A stretch of DNA of 41,441 bases from Bacteroidales bacterium (GTDB lineage Bacteria > Bacteroidota > Bacteroidia > Bacteroidales > JAGOPY01): contig DAOWEV010000210.1 of assembly GCA_030638325.1 (NCBI GenBank), positions 1 through 41,441 of the forward strand. The letters are read 5' to 3'. Position numbers and translations under genes: made by a program. The notes beneath the pieces are model-generated. The model searched no databases. It was given only the letters and a program-made list of their open reading frames with translations, and had not been told where the DNA came from. Shown one piece after another: positions 40,750 to 41,441 of the stretch. Within the stretch, counting starts at the first letter, position 1. Each line of letters opens with the position of its first letter.

Positions 40750-41259
40750 ATGAACAACCGTATTGAATTAATCCGGGGCGACATTACAAAACTGCAGGTA
40801 GATGCCATTGTGAATGCTGCCAACTCCAGCCTGCTGGGGGGCGGTGGTGTGGATGGGGCCATTCACAGGGCCGCCGGACCGGAGCTCGTGGCAGAATGCC
40901 GGGCGCTCCACGGATGTGCTACCGGAGAAGCAAAGATCACCAAAGGATATAAGTTACCGGCCAAATATGTAATACATACCGTTGGCCCGGTTTTCGGCAG
41001 AAATCCTTCCCGCCAGGAAGAGCAGTTGAAGGGGTGCTATTACAACAGCCTGAAGCTGGCTGTCGAAAACAATTGCAAGACCATAGCATTCCCAAATATC
41101 AGCACCGGGGCCTACGGTTATCCGAAATCAGAAGCTGCCATGATTGCAGTCAATGCTGCCAAGGCTTTTCCGGACAATAACAACTCTATTGAAAAGGTCA
41201 TTTTTGTTTGTTTTGATGATGAAAACTATGCAATCTATAAGAAGCTGTTAAACAGCTAA
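40750..41259 (+). CDS. Macrodomain protein (MacroD/YmdB-type O-acetyl-ADP-ribose deacetylase family)
   Basis: The product is 169 aa with the ATG at 40750. The frame is open upstream to 40672, but that part translates the heptamer array and is not conserved macrodomain sequence. Motifs are IRGDITKLQVDAIVNAANSS (8-27) with the conserved NAAN, LGGGGVDGAIHRAAG (29-43) with the glycine loop and Asp35, GEAKITKGYKLP, YVIHTVGPVF and ISTGAYGYP (phosphate-binding loop). These enzymes hydrolyse O-acetyl-ADP-ribose or remove ADP-ribose from proteins. It appears to be single-domain and cytosolic. It is not linked to a sirtuin or ADP-ribosyltransferase gene in this window. Confidence 0.94.
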   Translation: MNNRIELIRGDITKLQVDAIVNAANSSLLGGGGVDGAIHRAAGPELVAECRALHGCATGEAKITKGYKLPAKYVIHTVGPVFGRNPSRQEEQLKGCYYNSLKLAVENNCKTIAFPNISTGAYGYPKSEAAMIAVNAAKAFPDNNNSIEKVIFVCFDDENYAIYKKLLNS

Positions 41260-41370
41260 GCCACAAACTGACATTGTGTCTTATTAATGATGCAGAATGG
41301 CAGGGACAGCTGCAACCAACAATCCCAACCTCCTCCGACATTACGGAATTTCACTTCCTTCAACCTGCAA

Positions 41371-41441
41371 CCTGATAACTGTTTCCTGATAACTGTTTCC
41401 TGATAACTGTTTCCTGATAACTGTTTCCTGATAACTGTTTC
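41371..41441. repeat. 14-bp tandem array CCTGATAACTGTTT
   Basis: Five perfect 14-bp units (two heptamers each, CCTGATA and ACTGTTT) run into the end of the window, so the true length is unknown. The flank CAACCTG just before it belongs to the CAGGTTG family. Confidence 0.95.

Overview
The window reads as chromosomal DNA of a Bacteroidota bacterium, most likely an environmental Bacteroidales-like lineage. Three kinds of evidence support this. First, at least nine intergenic sites carry the Bacteroidota sigma -7 element TAnnTTTG(C), several with a TTG about 18-22 nt upstream. Second, the gene content is typical: a FeoA-FeoB fusion, DUF5063 and DUF4293 proteins, a GWxTD lipoprotein, a FISUMP protein, a cysteine protease with a type IX secretion (T9SS) C-terminal sorting domain, an alpha-2-macroglobulin/PBP1C pair and a UXS/Ugd pair. 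Third, classical Shine-Dalgarno sites are largely absent. Genes are spaced by repeat-rich gaps and few are tightly coupled.

Layout. 1-2300: tandem repeats, a small SRP RNA, a YciO/Sua5-family protein, tRNA-Lys(TTT), and a FISUMP-domain gene broken by one amber codon. 2300-3055: a degraded REP/RAYT-type mobile remnant. 3056-9230: nucleotide-sugar and surface-glycan genes (TylF-like methyltransferase, UDP-glucose dehydrogenase, UDP-glucuronate decarboxylase, dTDP-4-dehydrorhamnose reductase, phosphohexomutase). 9240-13780: a foldback repeat, a GreA/B-like small protein, DUF5063, and ferrous iron uptake (FeoAB fusion) with a probable iron-repressor operator. 13938-21971: alpha-2-macroglobulin lipoprotein plus PBP1C, a periplasmic defence and cell-wall repair pair. 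22217-30671: TPR lipoprotein, RecA, endonuclease III, a 61-aa protein, an ECF sigma factor, UvrA and RlmB; three of these are DNA-repair genes. 30908-41259: T9SS-exported C1 protease, GWxTD lipoprotein, tandem TonB_C protein with a phosphodiesterase, DUF4293, GNAT-YoaP, Lgt with an inositol-monophosphatase-family enzyme, an NfeD/ClpP-like membrane protease and a macrodomain protein.

The most unusual content lies between the genes. Nearly every longer gap holds short tandem arrays whose period is exactly 7 bp, occasionally 8, 9 or 14. The words differ (CTTCGGA/CTTCCGA, CTCAACT, CAGGTTG/CAGGTTA, TGTAAAT/TGTAAAC, ATTGTCA/ATTGTCG, AATTCCT/AATTCGT, CGTAACC/CGTAACT, GATTAAC, AATTTTA and others). 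Many arrays alternate two words that differ by one base. Different words often run on in one unbroken 7-bp phase, up to 24 units (22015-22182). Several arrays begin at or inside the stop codon of the neighbouring gene, so the repeat supplies the terminal residues and the stop (nth, rlmB, uvrA, the GWxTD gene, the TPR gene). The nearest described parallel I know is the heptanucleotide STRR repeats of heterocystous cyanobacteria. A multi-word, phase-locked system of this density in a Bacteroidota genome is the best candidate for something undescribed here.
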